Of a DNA stretch of 46,252 nt, positions 1 through 7,574 are shown piece after piece. Every line of letters starts with the position of its first letter. Position 1 is the first letter of the stretch. The notes beneath the pieces are model-generated. The model had not been told where the DNA came from. It searched no databases and worked only from the letters and a program-made list of their open reading frames with translations. The DNA is from an uncultured Eubacteriaceae bacterium (GTDB lineage Bacteria > Bacillota > Clostridia > Lachnospirales > CAG-274). The stretch is from assembly GCA_947167715.1 (NCBI GenBank), contig CAMVJD010000022.1:1-46252 (forward strand). The letters run 5' to 3'. The position numbers were made by a program, and so were the translations under genes.

Positions 1-71
1 TTAAGGGATTGAGTATTAATTCTTTGATTATTTAGTTTTCAATGTACAAGCTTTTAGCCCGTAGGGCAAAT

Positions 72-143
72 GCGCGACCGGGGGCTCGAACCCCGGACCT
101 TGTGATTAAGAGTCACCTGCTCTACCAACTGAGCTAGTCGCGC
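72..143 (-). tRNA. tRNA-Lys (anticodon CTT), copy 2
   Basis: Read on the minus strand this folds as a complete 72-nt cloverleaf: 7-bp acceptor GCGCGAC/GTCGCGC, D arm GCTC/GAGC, anticodon loop CTCTTAA giving anticodon CTT, and T loop TTCGAGC. The CCA end is not encoded. It is identical to the copy at 161-232 and lies 17 bp downstream of it in transcription order, so both are probably processed from one transcript. Confidence 0.97.
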
Positions 144-160
144 TTATAAAAAAACAAAAT

Positions 161-232
161 GCGCGACCGGGGGCTCGAACCCCGGACCTTGTGATTAAGA
201 GTCACCTGCTCTACCAACTGAGCTAGTCGCGC
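161..232 (-). tRNA. tRNA-Lys (anticodon CTT), copy 1
   Basis: Same 72-nt cloverleaf and anticodon CTT as the copy at 72-143; this one is closer to the promoter at 283-311. Two identical tandem copies suggest recent duplication or gene conversion and high demand for AAG decoding. CCA is not encoded. Confidence 0.97.
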
Positions 233-282
233 TTATTATATTTCCTGTCGTCTTAAACCTCTGTTCGTCAACGACAAGAAAT

Positions 283-311
283 ATAATAACACTTATTAAG
301 CCATTTGTCAA
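283..311 (-). promoter_or_regulatory. Sigma-A-type promoter of the tRNA-Lys pair
   Basis: On the minus strand the -35 box is TTGACA (306-311), the spacer is 17 bp and the -10 box is TATTAT (283-288, 5 of 6 matches). The predicted start lies about 45 bp upstream of the first tRNA-Lys. Confidence 0.75.
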
Positions 312-375
312 CACTTTTTTTAAATTTTTTTAAAAAATTTTTTTTACCTGTGTTTCTTCCTATTTATTTGTATAC

Positions 376-933
376 TTACTCAAATTTTTTGCCTGCGTTC
401 CACGCTCCGCCCACACTTGCGCCTATTTCACGGTAGCAAAGGGCAACGGTATCAAACATAATAGGATGTAATTTTTCAAGATCCACCTTACCGTCGGTAA
501 GCACACTTTCATCCGCTTTCATGCCCACGATCTCGGCAATAACTCTTGTTTCGTTAAATTCTTCCTGAAGCTCGATTACCTTACATTCGATCGCAACGGG
601 CAGCTGGTCTATTACGGGTGCATTTACTTTGTCGGATCTTGTTACGGTAAAGCCGCATTTTTCAAGCTTATCCGACACCTTGTTTGCAGAAACGATACCC
701 ACATAATCGCAGGCCTCTATTTGCTCCTTTGTGGCAAAGCTGACCGTAAATTCTTTATTGGCCTTGATGTTTTGTGTTGTTTTGTGCGCAGAAAGGCTTA
801 TGGACAGCTTATTCATCCCCACCTGTCCGCACCAGGCTGCATTCATTGCATCTGCCTTGCCGTTTTCGTCATAAGTTGCGATGATAAATACCGGATGCGG
901 TGTTACAAATCCTTTGTCAAAACTTTTTTTCAT
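376..933 (-). CDS. Flavin reductase-like (flavoredoxin-type) domain protein
   Basis: A 185-residue cytosolic protein made almost entirely of the flavin reductase-like FMN-binding domain found in flavoredoxins. Near the N-terminus it has the characteristic HPVFIIATYD followed by NAAWCGQVG, the strand-turn that contacts FMN in this family. Expected role: FMN-dependent electron transfer or reduction; substrate and partner are not evident. The ATG at 931-933 follows GAGGAGGT at 7 bp. It lies 71 bp downstream of the MIF-like gene on the same strand with no terminator or clear promoter between, so the two are probably cotranscribed from the promoter at 1385-1414. Fold confident, physiological role unknown. 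Confidence 0.85.
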   Translation of the reverse strand: MKKSFDKGFVTPHPVFIIATYDENGKADAMNAAWCGQVGMNKLSISLSAHKTTQNIKANKEFTVSFATKEQIEACDYVGIVSANKVSDKLEKCGFTVTRSDKVNAPVIDQLPVAIECKVIELQEEFNETRVIAEIVGMKADESVLTDGKVDLEKLHPIMFDTVALCYREIGASVGGAWNAGKKFE

Positions 934-1004
934 TGTGATACCTCCTCAACTTTTAAAGCAGCCGACACGATCCGTGATAAAGCCGTATACTATCTGTCTA
1001 TCGA

Positions 1005-1346
1005 TCAAAAATTGCTTCCGTTATAGCCCCAATGCTCTGTTTCGCCGTATCTTACATAAATTTTATTTTTCTCTATCCCAAGAATTGAATTGTAAGAGTC
1101 GCAAATCATTTTGGTCACCTTTGTAAACTTTTCTCTCGAGCCCTTGCCGAGTACCGTTACCTCAAGCATAGCGCAGGGAGTTTTCCCGTCCCCGCCAAAA
1201 TACAGGCTGCACTCGTCCTTGATATTTACCATAACATAGCTTTCGGGCTTTCCGATAGCAGCCATAGCTTTGCCAAGCTCGGACTTTATCTCCTCTTTCT
1301 GCTTCTCGCTCATTTTAATGTTTGTCATGCTGTTGATAAATGGCAT
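1005..1346 (-). CDS. MIF-like tautomerase family protein
   Basis: 113 residues, the size of macrophage migration inhibitory factor (about 115), with the family hallmarks: Met-Pro start (Pro2 is the catalytic base after Met removal), the central YVMVNI strand, the SLYFGG segment and a C-terminal WGYNGSNF close to the MIF ending. Family members are trimeric keto-enol tautomerases; bacterial substrates are generally unknown. GGAGGG sits 7 bp before the ATG. First gene of a probable two-gene unit with the flavin reductase. Small MIF homologues occur in gut Firmicutes; any effect on host MIF signalling would be speculation. Confidence 0.9.
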   Translation of the reverse strand: MPFINSMTNIKMSEKQKEEIKSELGKAMAAIGKPESYVMVNIKDECSLYFGGDGKTPCAMLEVTVLGKGSREKFTKVTKMICDSYNSILGIEKNKIYVRYGETEHWGYNGSNF

Positions 1347-1384
1347 AATTTTCCCTCCGTTCAGGTTTTTATTTCTATATGTAA

Positions 1385-1414
1385 ATTATACCCCATTTTA
1401 CACATTAATGTCAA
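1385..1414 (-). promoter_or_regulatory. Promoter of the MIF-like / flavin reductase unit
   Basis: Minus strand: -35 TTGACA (1409-1414), 18-bp spacer, -10 TATAAT (1385-1390); both boxes match consensus. It lies about 40 bp before the MIF-like start codon. Confidence 0.8.
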
Positions 1415-1465
1415 TTACAATTTATATAAGAAAGCTCCGAATCTCTGCATCGGCATAATAAATGA

Positions 1466-2025
1466 TCATATTGCAAAACCAACGGTCTTTTTTTGCTTTA
1501 CCGATACTTCAACATTAAAATCGTCTGCCGTAATAATCTGCATATCTGCATTTGAAAGTGCATCTATATTACCGTCAATAATTCTTGCACCCTGATTCAT
1601 CAAGGCTTTTTCAAATATATTTCTTGCATATCTGCCGTTGCCAAAGGTTTTATCTTCCCGTGCCGCCTCATAAACGGCAACCGGCTTTTTATTGTTGTAA
1701 AGGCACTTGGGGAAATTTCACAAACGGTTTTGGGCATCACGACCGTATGGGATATATCGTCAAAGCCCTCAAAAGCCTTTTCGCCTATGCTCTCCAAGCC
1801 GTTTTTAAAAACGATATACGATAATTTTGTCCTTGCAAATGCCTTGTACCCGATTTTTTTCAAGCCCTCGGGTGCGGTAAACTCCCCCTCTTTTTCGGGG
1901 TCACAGTAAATAAGCACAGTTCTGTCGGCATTGTATATCACCCTGTTTTCTATTTGATATACCCTGCCCTCAAATTCAAAGGTATCGATTTTGTTGTAAG
2001 CCGTGAAATCAATTTTTTCAAACAT
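1466..2025 (-). pseudogene. Frameshifted BspA-type LRR / SpoVK-like AAA+ relic
   Basis: From the ATG at 2025 (AAGGAG 8 bp upstream) about 108 codons encode a BspA-like leucine-rich segment (EGLKKIGYKAFARTKLS, then GLESIGEKAFEGF). In frame the ORF runs to a stop at 1600, but after codon 108 the last part makes no sense. One shifted frame, from about 1700 to a TGA at 1466-1468, reads NNKKPVAVYEAAREDKTFGN, then GRYARNIFEKALMNQGARI and ends KKTVGFAI. The FGNGRYARNIFEKA block is typical of the C-terminal helical domain of SpoVK/CbbX-type AAA+ ATPases. So this is either a frameshifted gene or a deletion scar that joined an LRR N-terminus to an AAA+ C-terminus; Walker A and B are absent. It lies directly behind a SAM-type riboswitch and terminator. 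Confidence 0.65.
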
Positions 2026-2041
2026 ATATATTGCTCCTTTC

Positions 2042-2074
2042 CAAATAAAAACACCCCATATCGCTATGAGGTGT
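2042..2074 (-). terminator. Intrinsic terminator of the SAM-type riboswitch
   Basis: On the minus strand a 10-bp stem ACACCTCATA/TATGGGGTGT (one T-G wobble) with loop GCGA is followed by TTTTTATTT. Its 5' arm can alternatively pair with the 3' strand of the riboswitch P1 helix (CTATGGTG against CACCTCATAG), the usual antiterminator logic, giving shut-off when ligand is bound. Confidence 0.8.
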
Positions 2075-2082
2075 CAAGTTCT

Positions 2083-2165
2083 TCACCATAGGTCAAGCAT
2101 CAGCACCTTGCAAAAGCAGGTTGCTGTGTGGTCGTCGAGCTTGTCTCTCGCACACTCTTTATGGT
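2083..2165 (-). promoter_or_regulatory. SAM-clan riboswitch aptamer (SAM-I/IV-variant-like)
   Basis: Minus-strand RNA with P1 ACCATA/TATGGT (2160-2165 with 2085-2090). P2 is GTGTG/CACAC extended by GAG/CTC, with an AGACAAG loop. P3 runs AGCAACCTGC - TTTT - GCAAGGTGCT (2102-2125). The loop CAAG of P2 can pair with CTTG after P3 (2094-2097), matching the SAM-I pseudoknot, and the GCAACCTGC...GCAAGGTGCTGAT segment is the best conserved part of SAM-I. A P4 helix is lacking, which points to the shorter SAM-I/IV variant. A terminator follows 8 nt later. Such switches normally turn off methionine or SAM genes; here the gene behind it is a broken LRR relic, so the switch may be orphaned. It starts 9 nt after the stop of the upstream LRR gene. 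Confidence 0.75.
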
Positions 2166-2174
2166 AAATATCAT

Positions 2175-3836
2175 TTATTCAAAAACACATTCTTCAATAT
2201 TGCAGTTATATACAATATACTTAACATCATTCTCGTTTTTTGCCTTGCCGCATATAACAAGATGCTTGATATTACAATTTCCGAAAACTGTTTCCCTTGC
2301 CTCGAGCATTGCCGCGGGTATCTCGACATATTCTATGTTATTGCCCTCAAACAGCTTCGAACTGCCGTTTATTTTAACAAACTAAGGAAGTCCCCCCGCT
2401 TCTAAAGCGGGGGTGCTTACTTAAAATTCAGTGGGAGTCCAAGCTCCCACTGAATTTGGAATTGCTTGCAATTCCGTTGGTTATGAGTATGTAGCAGCAA
2501 TTTATTTCTGCGGAATACGAATATCATTGACCTCCGTCGGATATTATTACCCTGTCCCAATTAAGATTTGTACAAAAGGCGTAATGTCTATCGTTTTTAC
2601 GCTGTCGGGTACGGTAAAGCTTTTGCCGCCTATTGTTGTCGCGCAAACAAGCCTGCTTTTATCCTTGCTGTAAATTGCCCCGTTTTCGGAAACAAAGTGC
2701 TTATTGTTCGGATCGACCTCAAGGCGTTCAAGCTTGCTTTCAAATTCACGACCGCTGTTTTTATATTTGGAATACGAGAACAAGCGGAAGCATTCGCCGG
2801 ACATTTCTTCAACGCTTTCGGGTATATACAGCTCCTTTAAGGAATAACAGGCCGAGAAAACACCGCCCGAGAGCCTTTTTACGCTGTTGGGGACAGTTAC
2901 CTTTTTAAGGCTATGGCATCGCAAAAAAGTACTTTTAAGCTCCTCCGGGCCAAACGGGATGTCAAGCGTTTTTAAATTTACACAGTGTGCAAAAGCCCAC
3001 AGCTCCAGCTCTTTAACGCCCTTGCCCCATACTACCTCTTTAAGCGGCGCGGCTTCAAAGGCAAGTCCGCCTATCTTCCCGACCGAATCGGGAATAGTGA
3101 TCTTTTCTATCTTGCTGCGGCTGAACGCCTGATGACGTGTTCTTTTAATGCCGTCGGGAATGGTGTATTCCTTTGCATCGCCCAAATATCTCCAAAGCAA
3201 TTCCCCGTCATCGCTTATATAGACCCCGTCATCCTCTTCCCAGATTATCAGGGCGTTATCCGCGCCCCACGGAGCACCCGCCAAAGAGCCTTTTGGCTTG
3301 TCAATAATTATCCTTATTCCCTCTGCACAGCCGTAAAAGGCATTTTCTTCAACTATCTCTACCGTAGACGGCAAATTTATCTCCTTTAGAGACTCACAGC
3401 CCTCAAATGCACCCCTGCGGATATATTTAAGAGCGTTATTGGTATGTATGCTTTCAAGGCCGCTCTCCTTAAAAGCATTTTCCCCTATTTCTTCCATAGT
3501 TTCGGGGATAAGACAATATTTAACGGGCACACAATAAAAAGCATCGGGTTTGATTTTTGTGAACTCACCGTCAAAATAAAGGTCAAAGCTTTTCATTGTA
3601 CCCATTTCACCGAGTACATATTCCTGTGCGTCCTCGGAGTTATACTCTCCTACCTCGCCGCTGCCGTAAACAATAACAACATCCTTGCCTTCCTCGTCCT
3701 GCTCGTTCGTTATCAGAAGAACATTGGAGCCGCCGTTTTTTACATCGACATCATTAAGCACCTGAAGCTCGGTACAGCAGCGAAAGCAAAAAATATTATA
3801 CCCTTGACGAACAGGGCAAATATACCGAGCGTACAT
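2175..3836 (-). pseudogene. BspA-like LRR protein gene, interrupted by a 190-bp insertion
   Basis: The open part (3836 to 2547) encodes a BspA/LRR_5-type protein: repeats of the form IPETMEEIGENAFKESGLES, LPSTVEIVEENAFYGC and VPNSVKRLSGGVF. It reads through ...SVKTIDITPFV and then meets a stop inside an inserted hairpin-rich element (2382-2571). Beyond the element the same protein resumes (KINGSSKLFEGNNIEYVEIP, ending CNIEECVFE, stop TAA 2175-2177). Removing the element with one copy of the flanking ACAAA restores one frame exactly across TPFV/KING. The 5' end is also damaged: the first 20 or so codons are antisense to a truncated dockerin gene and look unlike LRR sequence, so the true N-terminus seems lost. 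No signal peptide is visible. LRR_5 proteins of gut bacteria usually act in adhesion or protein binding. Confidence 0.7.
2382..2571. mobile_element. 190-bp non-autonomous hairpin element (IS200/IS605-derived or MITE-like)
   Basis: Flanked by ACAAA at 2377-2381 and 2572-2576. Inside are three strong palindromes: CCCCCGC/GCGGGGG (2394-2414), a 14-bp perfect stem AAATTCAGTGGGAG/CTCCCACTGAATTT (around 2424-2457) and GGAATTGC-TT-GCAATTCC (2458-2475). No ORF for a transposase is present. Subterminal CCCCCGCTT-type hairpins of this kind are common at right ends of IS200/IS605 tnpB elements, which makes a PATE-like relic plausible, but that family does not make target duplications, so a MITE with a 5-bp duplication is equally possible. 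It interrupts the LRR gene at 2175-3836. Confidence 0.6.
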
Positions 3837-4660
3837 TAAGTGATGTCGTTATCCCCCAAAAGGGACACGATTATGATTTTGATGACCCTCATTGGGATGT
3901 TACGATAGAGGACGATGTTCTTACCTCCGCTGACCTTACACTTATCTGCAAGACCTGCGGGCACGAATACAAAACGGGTACATCCTCCATAAGCTCGGAG
4001 ATAACAAAGGCGCCCACCGATACCGAAACGGGCATTTTGACCTATACCGCCACGATAAGGGTATCGGGACATACGCTTAAATATACCCATGGCAAGGAGA
4101 TATCTACATTTGCTCACTCGGATAATGTTGACGACAACGGCGATAAAAAATGGGATTACGACAATAATCTCACTGTAGATACCACAAAAAATACCGTGAC
4201 CGTCGAAAACGCACAAAAGCTTAAGGTGACCCTTAAATACAATACAGAGGAAAAATACGACTTTGTGTATGTATATGCAAACGACGAGGAAAAATACAAG
4301 CTTTCGGGCGCGGGTACGGAGGAATTTGAAATAGAGGGCAATTCCGTAACATTTGTCCTGTCCTCCGACACTTCGGGTGCGAGCTACGGCTACTTTGCAA
4401 CGATATGCGGGATCTTGCCCGATGTACAGACCATAAGCACCGATCTGATTTGGGGCGATGTCGATCTTAACGGCAGCGTTACAGATAAAGATGCTGCAAT
4501 GGTGCTTAAATATATCAGCACGGGCAAACCTTTCTTTGAAGATGATGCCGACAAAAACGCAAAGGCATTAACAGCTGCAAACGCAGACGGCAAAGGCAAA
4601 GTTGATATGCTTGATGTTATCAAAATACTGCAAGTTGCAAAAGAAAATAAAAACGCATAA
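3776..4660 (+). pseudogene. 5'-truncated secreted dockerin protein (C-terminal fragment)
   Basis: An open frame runs without a plausible start from about 3776 to the TAA at 4658-4660. It contains ESKKYYTLDEQGKYTERT, a C-x2-C pair (LICKTCGHEYK), a beta-rich module (KLKVTLKYNTEEKYDFVYVY) and a C-terminal type I dockerin (GDVDLNGSVTDKDAAMVLKY, then NADGKGKVDMLDVIKILQVA). Its layout matches the C-terminus of the giant protein at 7575-13001 almost module for module, so it is a paralogous remnant. Translation might start at the ATG at 4037 (207 aa) but without signal peptide. The coding frame begins where the opposite-strand LRR gene also loses sense, which marks a rearrangement junction at about 3775-3785. 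Confidence 0.75.
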
Positions 4661-4754
4661 AATCGAATCTTTCTTTTTGATATTACCTATCTATTCAACA
4701 AAAATCGTTTTTTTGACCTTTATCAGTCTTACCTTTTGCCGCATCGGACAGGGC

Positions 4755-4781
4755 TTGACTTTTTACCGTTTTTTTTATAAC
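4755..4781 (+). promoter_or_regulatory. Possible promoter of the lipoprotein gene
   Basis: TTGACT (4755-4760) and TATAAC (4776-4781) with a short 15-bp spacer, 200 bp before the lipoprotein start. The long leader it would give contains the hairpin array at 4811-4921. Confidence 0.3.
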
Positions 4782-4810
4782 ATAGGTATATACAAAACAT
4801 CTATGGCGTA

Positions 4811-4921
4811 ACACGCCAAAGGCGTGTATAGCCTACAGAGGATGAGCCTGTACGCTATGTTGCCTCGGCTAAAGCCGAGTGCAATCCCCGAAGGGGATCG
4901 GGTTTGCTTTAGCAAATCCCG
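4811..4921 (+). repeat. Array of five consecutive short hairpins (intergenic 4661-4982)
   Basis: In 111 bp five helices follow each other: ACACGCC-AAA-GGCGTGT (4811-4827); ATAGCCTACAG/CTGTACGCTAT with one mismatch (4828-4858); CTCGGC-TAAA-GCCGAG (4864-4879); ATCCCC-GAA-GGGGAT (4884-4898); CGGGTTTGC-TTTA-GCAAATCCCG with a bulge (4899-4921). None is followed by a T tract. Similar arrays occur at 2394-2475, 14982-15135 and 21432-21561. The rest of this 322-bp gap shows only the possible promoter and no ORF. It could be a dispersed repeat family or a structured leader of the lipoprotein mRNA. Confidence 0.6.
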
Positions 4922-4982
4922 ACTAAGTCGCGCGTTTCGGCTTAAAAACAGTCTGTCAAACAACAAGAAAGGAAGATATGAA

Positions 4983-5816
4983 ATGAAATCAAAGACCAAA
5001 ACTTTGGCGGCAGTAGCCGTATGTGCCTTAACGGCTATGCTTTCGGCCTGCGGCAGCAGCCAAAACAGCATCTCATCCGAAGGCAATACCACACAGCCCC
5101 CGGCCGCAGGCGAGGAAACGTCCGAAAGCAGCACGGCAAAGGCAAACGATGCAGATATAGACCTCGATAAATTAAATAATTCGGTAGAGACCATCAAAAA
5201 TCTGGATATCAACACCGATATAAGCATAAACGGCAGCGATAAAGACAGCGCCGAAAATACTGCGTCCGAGCCCGCAAAGCCCGCCGCAGACGAGCCCAAG
5301 GGCGAAAAAACGGTATACAGCTATACCGATGTTTACCGCTCGGGCGATGACCTTACCCTCATCCCCAACGGCGGTATGAACGGCTCCACCGTTCTTTACG
5401 GCGGCAAAGACCTTAACGGTCTTCTCGACTATGTGGATTCAACGGTGCTTGATGAAGGCCGCAAAATAAACAGGGACTTCTTTTATGATATTATGGCCAC
5501 CATGCTTGTTGACAAAGACTTAAGCTCCGATTTTGACAGAGCGGAAAAACACATGATAATGGCTCTTGCCGTGGCAAATAACTTTCATGCAATGGATGTA
5601 AGGGTAAATGACTGCTATATCGATGCAAATAATGCGGCGGATTACCACTACAACGTTACCGCTTACGGCAAGGACGACATCTGGATAGCTAATTACGAAA
5701 ACCGTACTTTCTATATGAACGACGGCAAGACGGAGTATCATTCGGAAATGTTCAAGGACGAATATCTGGCCATATGGATGATGGCAATTGATGACTATTA
5801 CGGCATAACCCGTTAA
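4983..5816 (+). CDS. Secreted lipoprotein of unknown function
   Basis: 277 residues starting MKSKTKT with a hydrophobic stretch and lipobox LSAC (Cys23), so exported and lipid-anchored on the outer face of the membrane. A Ser/Thr/Asp/Glu-rich low-complexity linker (about residues 25-110) leads to a globular C-terminal domain (about 115-277) rich in Tyr and Asp; I do not recognise this domain. The ATG at 4983 is chosen over upstream frames because GGAAG lies 7 bp before it and the signal peptide begins there. A strong shared terminator follows at 5821-5855. Monocistronic. Confidence 0.85.
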   Translation: MKSKTKTLAAVAVCALTAMLSACGSSQNSISSEGNTTQPPAAGEETSESSTAKANDADIDLDKLNNSVETIKNLDINTDISINGSDKDSAENTASEPAKPAADEPKGEKTVYSYTDVYRSGDDLTLIPNGGMNGSTVLYGGKDLNGLLDYVDSTVLDEGRKINRDFFYDIMATMLVDKDLSSDFDRAEKHMIMALAVANNFHAMDVRVNDCYIDANNAADYHYNVTAYGKDDIWIANYENRTFYMNDGKTEYHSEMFKDEYLAIWMMAIDDYYGITR

Positions 5817-5820
5817 CGCA

Positions 5821-5855
5821 AAATTCCCGCCCGAAATTATCGGGCGGGAATTTTT
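5821..5855. terminator. Bidirectional terminator between the lipoprotein and GH16 genes
   Basis: A 14-bp perfect stem AAATTCCCGCCCGA/TCGGGCGGGAATTT with a 5-nt loop, A-rich on one side and T-rich on the other, so it can end both the plus-strand lipoprotein transcript and the minus-strand GH16 transcript. Confidence 0.92.
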
Positions 5856-5918
5856 GGCTGTCCCTTTTGGTTTTGAAGCCTGTGTTTTATTGTCTGTATC
5901 GGTATTTAATTGACAAAA

Positions 5919-7004
5919 TCAAAACAGACTTTTTAAAATCAAAATCGCATCCTTGCTGTCCGTGTTTTCGTCATCATTAACATCTGCGTTTGGAACATAT
6001 CCCGTTACCGTTCTCTTTTCGATTTCTATTACATCTTTTAGATCAATGGTGCTGTCACCGTTTACATCCCCTCTGACGATATTGTTTTTTCTCCAACCGG
6101 CATCGGGATATGATTCATTTTGGTCTTTGTCACCTTTTTCGTGAAAAGGCGTTATTTTTACATAGTCCACTTCAAAATTTGTTTTATCAAAATCGGGTGT
6201 ACCCGCCCAATATCTCGGAAACCATAATCCAAGCCACAGCCTGCCGGCATTTGTCGGGATATGATCATACGATGTATAAACAAGTGTATTATCAAAATAA
6301 TATTCGACCCGCGGTGTTTCGTTTTCATCTCCCGTGTGCCAGTCAAATCTGTAGGTATGAAATTCTCCGTCGGTTTGGTCGCCACAATATACGGAGCTTG
6401 TTTTATAATCGTCCTCGGTTATCCAGGTTGTACACAGAGCGTAGGACAGGCTGTGATCATTGCTTGGAGTACGCCCCGGAAACTCAATATCAATTTCGTG
6501 ATTTGTGACCTTTAATTCATTGCCCGAATAGTCCTCCTCATATTCAAATGTCCACATAGCCGAGCAGCAGCCAAGCGTTGGTGCTATTTTGGCTCTTATC
6601 TCGTAGCTCCCCGAGGCAAAATAATCTTTTGTGGCTATTGCACCGCCGCATCTTTTGCCATTATTGCGATATGTTCCGTTACGATTTATCCCTCTTTTTT
6701 TACCCTCATATAAATTTCCGCAGCCGGTAAAAATCAATTTTCCATTTTGTAAATGTATATTTTCCGCTATAACACCGCCGTTGTAATCGACACTTTCTCC
6801 GTCTTCAATAACCGTGCCGCCCCAATTTTTTTCAGCCGTCAGCCATTTGTCGTAGTCTAAATTAAGTCCCGAAAAATCATCGTAAAATATATTTCTGTCA
6901 TCTGCATAAGCAACAGACACAAATGACATAAAAACTATAATGATCAATAAAAATGTTTTTTTAATTGCTTTTATTTTTTTCTCTCTGCTATATTTCTGTT
7001 CCAT
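5919..7004 (-). CDS. Dockerin-bearing GH16 glucanase (secreted)
   Basis: 361 residues. The signal peptide ends at about residue 34 (VSVAYA). A GH16 beta-jelly-roll domain covers about 38-288 with the catalytic motif E170-I-D172-I-E174 (nucleophile, assisting Asp, acid/base) in the context HEIDIEFPG. A short linker leads to a C-terminal type I dockerin (about 312-361) with two Ca-binding loops starting DVNGDSTIDLKD and DVNDDENTDSKD. GH16 enzymes hydrolyse beta-1,3- or mixed beta-1,3/1,4-glucans, or related galactans; specificity cannot be read here. The dockerin predicts attachment to a cohesin-bearing scaffold. An upstream in-frame codon at 7094 would overlap the preceding gene, so the ATG at 7002-7004 before the signal peptide is preferred. 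It lies 43 bp after the PPC gene and may be cotranscribed with it. Confidence 0.92.
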   Translation of the reverse strand: MEQKYSREKKIKAIKKTFLLIIIVFMSFVSVAYADDRNIFYDDFSGLNLDYDKWLTAEKNWGGTVIEDGESVDYNGGVIAENIHLQNGKLIFTGCGNLYEGKKRGINRNGTYRNNGKRCGGAIATKDYFASGSYEIRAKIAPTLGCCSAMWTFEYEEDYSGNELKVTNHEIDIEFPGRTPSNDHSLSYALCTTWITEDDYKTSSVYCGDQTDGEFHTYRFDWHTGDENETPRVEYYFDNTLVYTSYDHIPTNAGRLWLGLWFPRYWAGTPDFDKTNFEVDYVKITPFHEKGDKDQNESYPDAGWRKNNIVRGDVNGDSTIDLKDVIEIEKRTVTGYVPNADVNDDENTDSKDAILILKSLF

Positions 7005-7047
7005 AAGAATAACCTTTTTTTGAAATTGAATTGACTGTAGATTTTTG

Positions 7048-7491
7048 TTAATAATTTTTAAGATCCCAAAAGCCCGTGCCCGTTTCGGGGTCATACTTTC
7101 TTTTTATTGTGCCGCCGATAACCGGGCGCAATTCTATCTCCGCTGTGTAAAGCACCGTGATGGATTTTATGTGGCCGCCCGCAGCTTTGTGTTTGCCGTT
7201 TTCCTTGTAAGTAAAAAAGGCATGGGTATGATGAAAATAATTATTCTCGTCATCCGTAACGACATTTCCGTTCACGGAAATAAGTTCAAGCATCCCTTTT
7301 ATGTGTTCCGTTTCAAAGGCTCCGCTTTCGGGGATGAAAGTCTGTATCTCTGCTTCGCTGCATCCACCGATGCCGCTGAACACAGCGGACATTATTCCTT
7401 CTTTTTTACAAATATCTAAAATGCTTTGTATTATTTCTTCGTTTTTGTCTACCCGTATGTAGAAGATCCCGTTGTAATTTTGATAGTCCAT
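7048..7491 (-). CDS. PPC/DUF296 domain protein
   Basis: 147 residues, all one PPC (plants and prokaryotes conserved, DUF296) domain: YIRVDKNEEIIQSILDICKK, then a GIGGCSEAEIQTF turn, HIKGMLELISVNGNV and YFHHTHAFFTY with the His cluster seen in bacterial members. In bacteria these are small trimeric proteins of unclear role; some are fused to or act with DNA-binding partners. GAGGTG precedes the ATG at 7489-7491 by 8 bp; a longer version from 7539 lacks a ribosome binding site. Upstream of the GH16 gene. Confidence 0.85.
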   Translation of the reverse strand: MDYQNYNGIFYIRVDKNEEIIQSILDICKKEGIMSAVFSGIGGCSEAEIQTFIPESGAFETEHIKGMLELISVNGNVVTDDENNYFHHTHAFFTYKENGKHKAAGGHIKSITVLYTAEIELRPVIGGTIKRKYDPETGTGFWDLKNY

Positions 7492-7510
7492 GATAAACAC
7501 CTCTTTCGCT

Positions 7511-7554
7511 AAATTTTCAAACAGCCGCTTTGAGAGCATGTCACAAAACGGCTG
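7511..7554 (-). terminator. Terminator after the giant dockerin protein gene
   Basis: Minus strand: 11-bp stem CAGCCGTTTTG/CAAAGCGGCTG (one wobble), 11-nt loop, then TTTGAAAATTT. It lies 20 bp after the stop codon at 7575. Confidence 0.65.
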
Positions 7555-7574
7555 AATATAGAAATGATATCTGA

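Noticed and set aside
57..67. Hairpin GCCC-TAC-GGGC after the tRNA-Lys genes as a terminator
   Set aside because: Only a 4-bp stem and a weak T tract (TAAAAG); too short to call.
2121..2405. Plus-strand ORFs of 85-94 codons
   Set aside because: They run antisense through the riboswitch P2 and the LRR remnant; both explain the sequence better.
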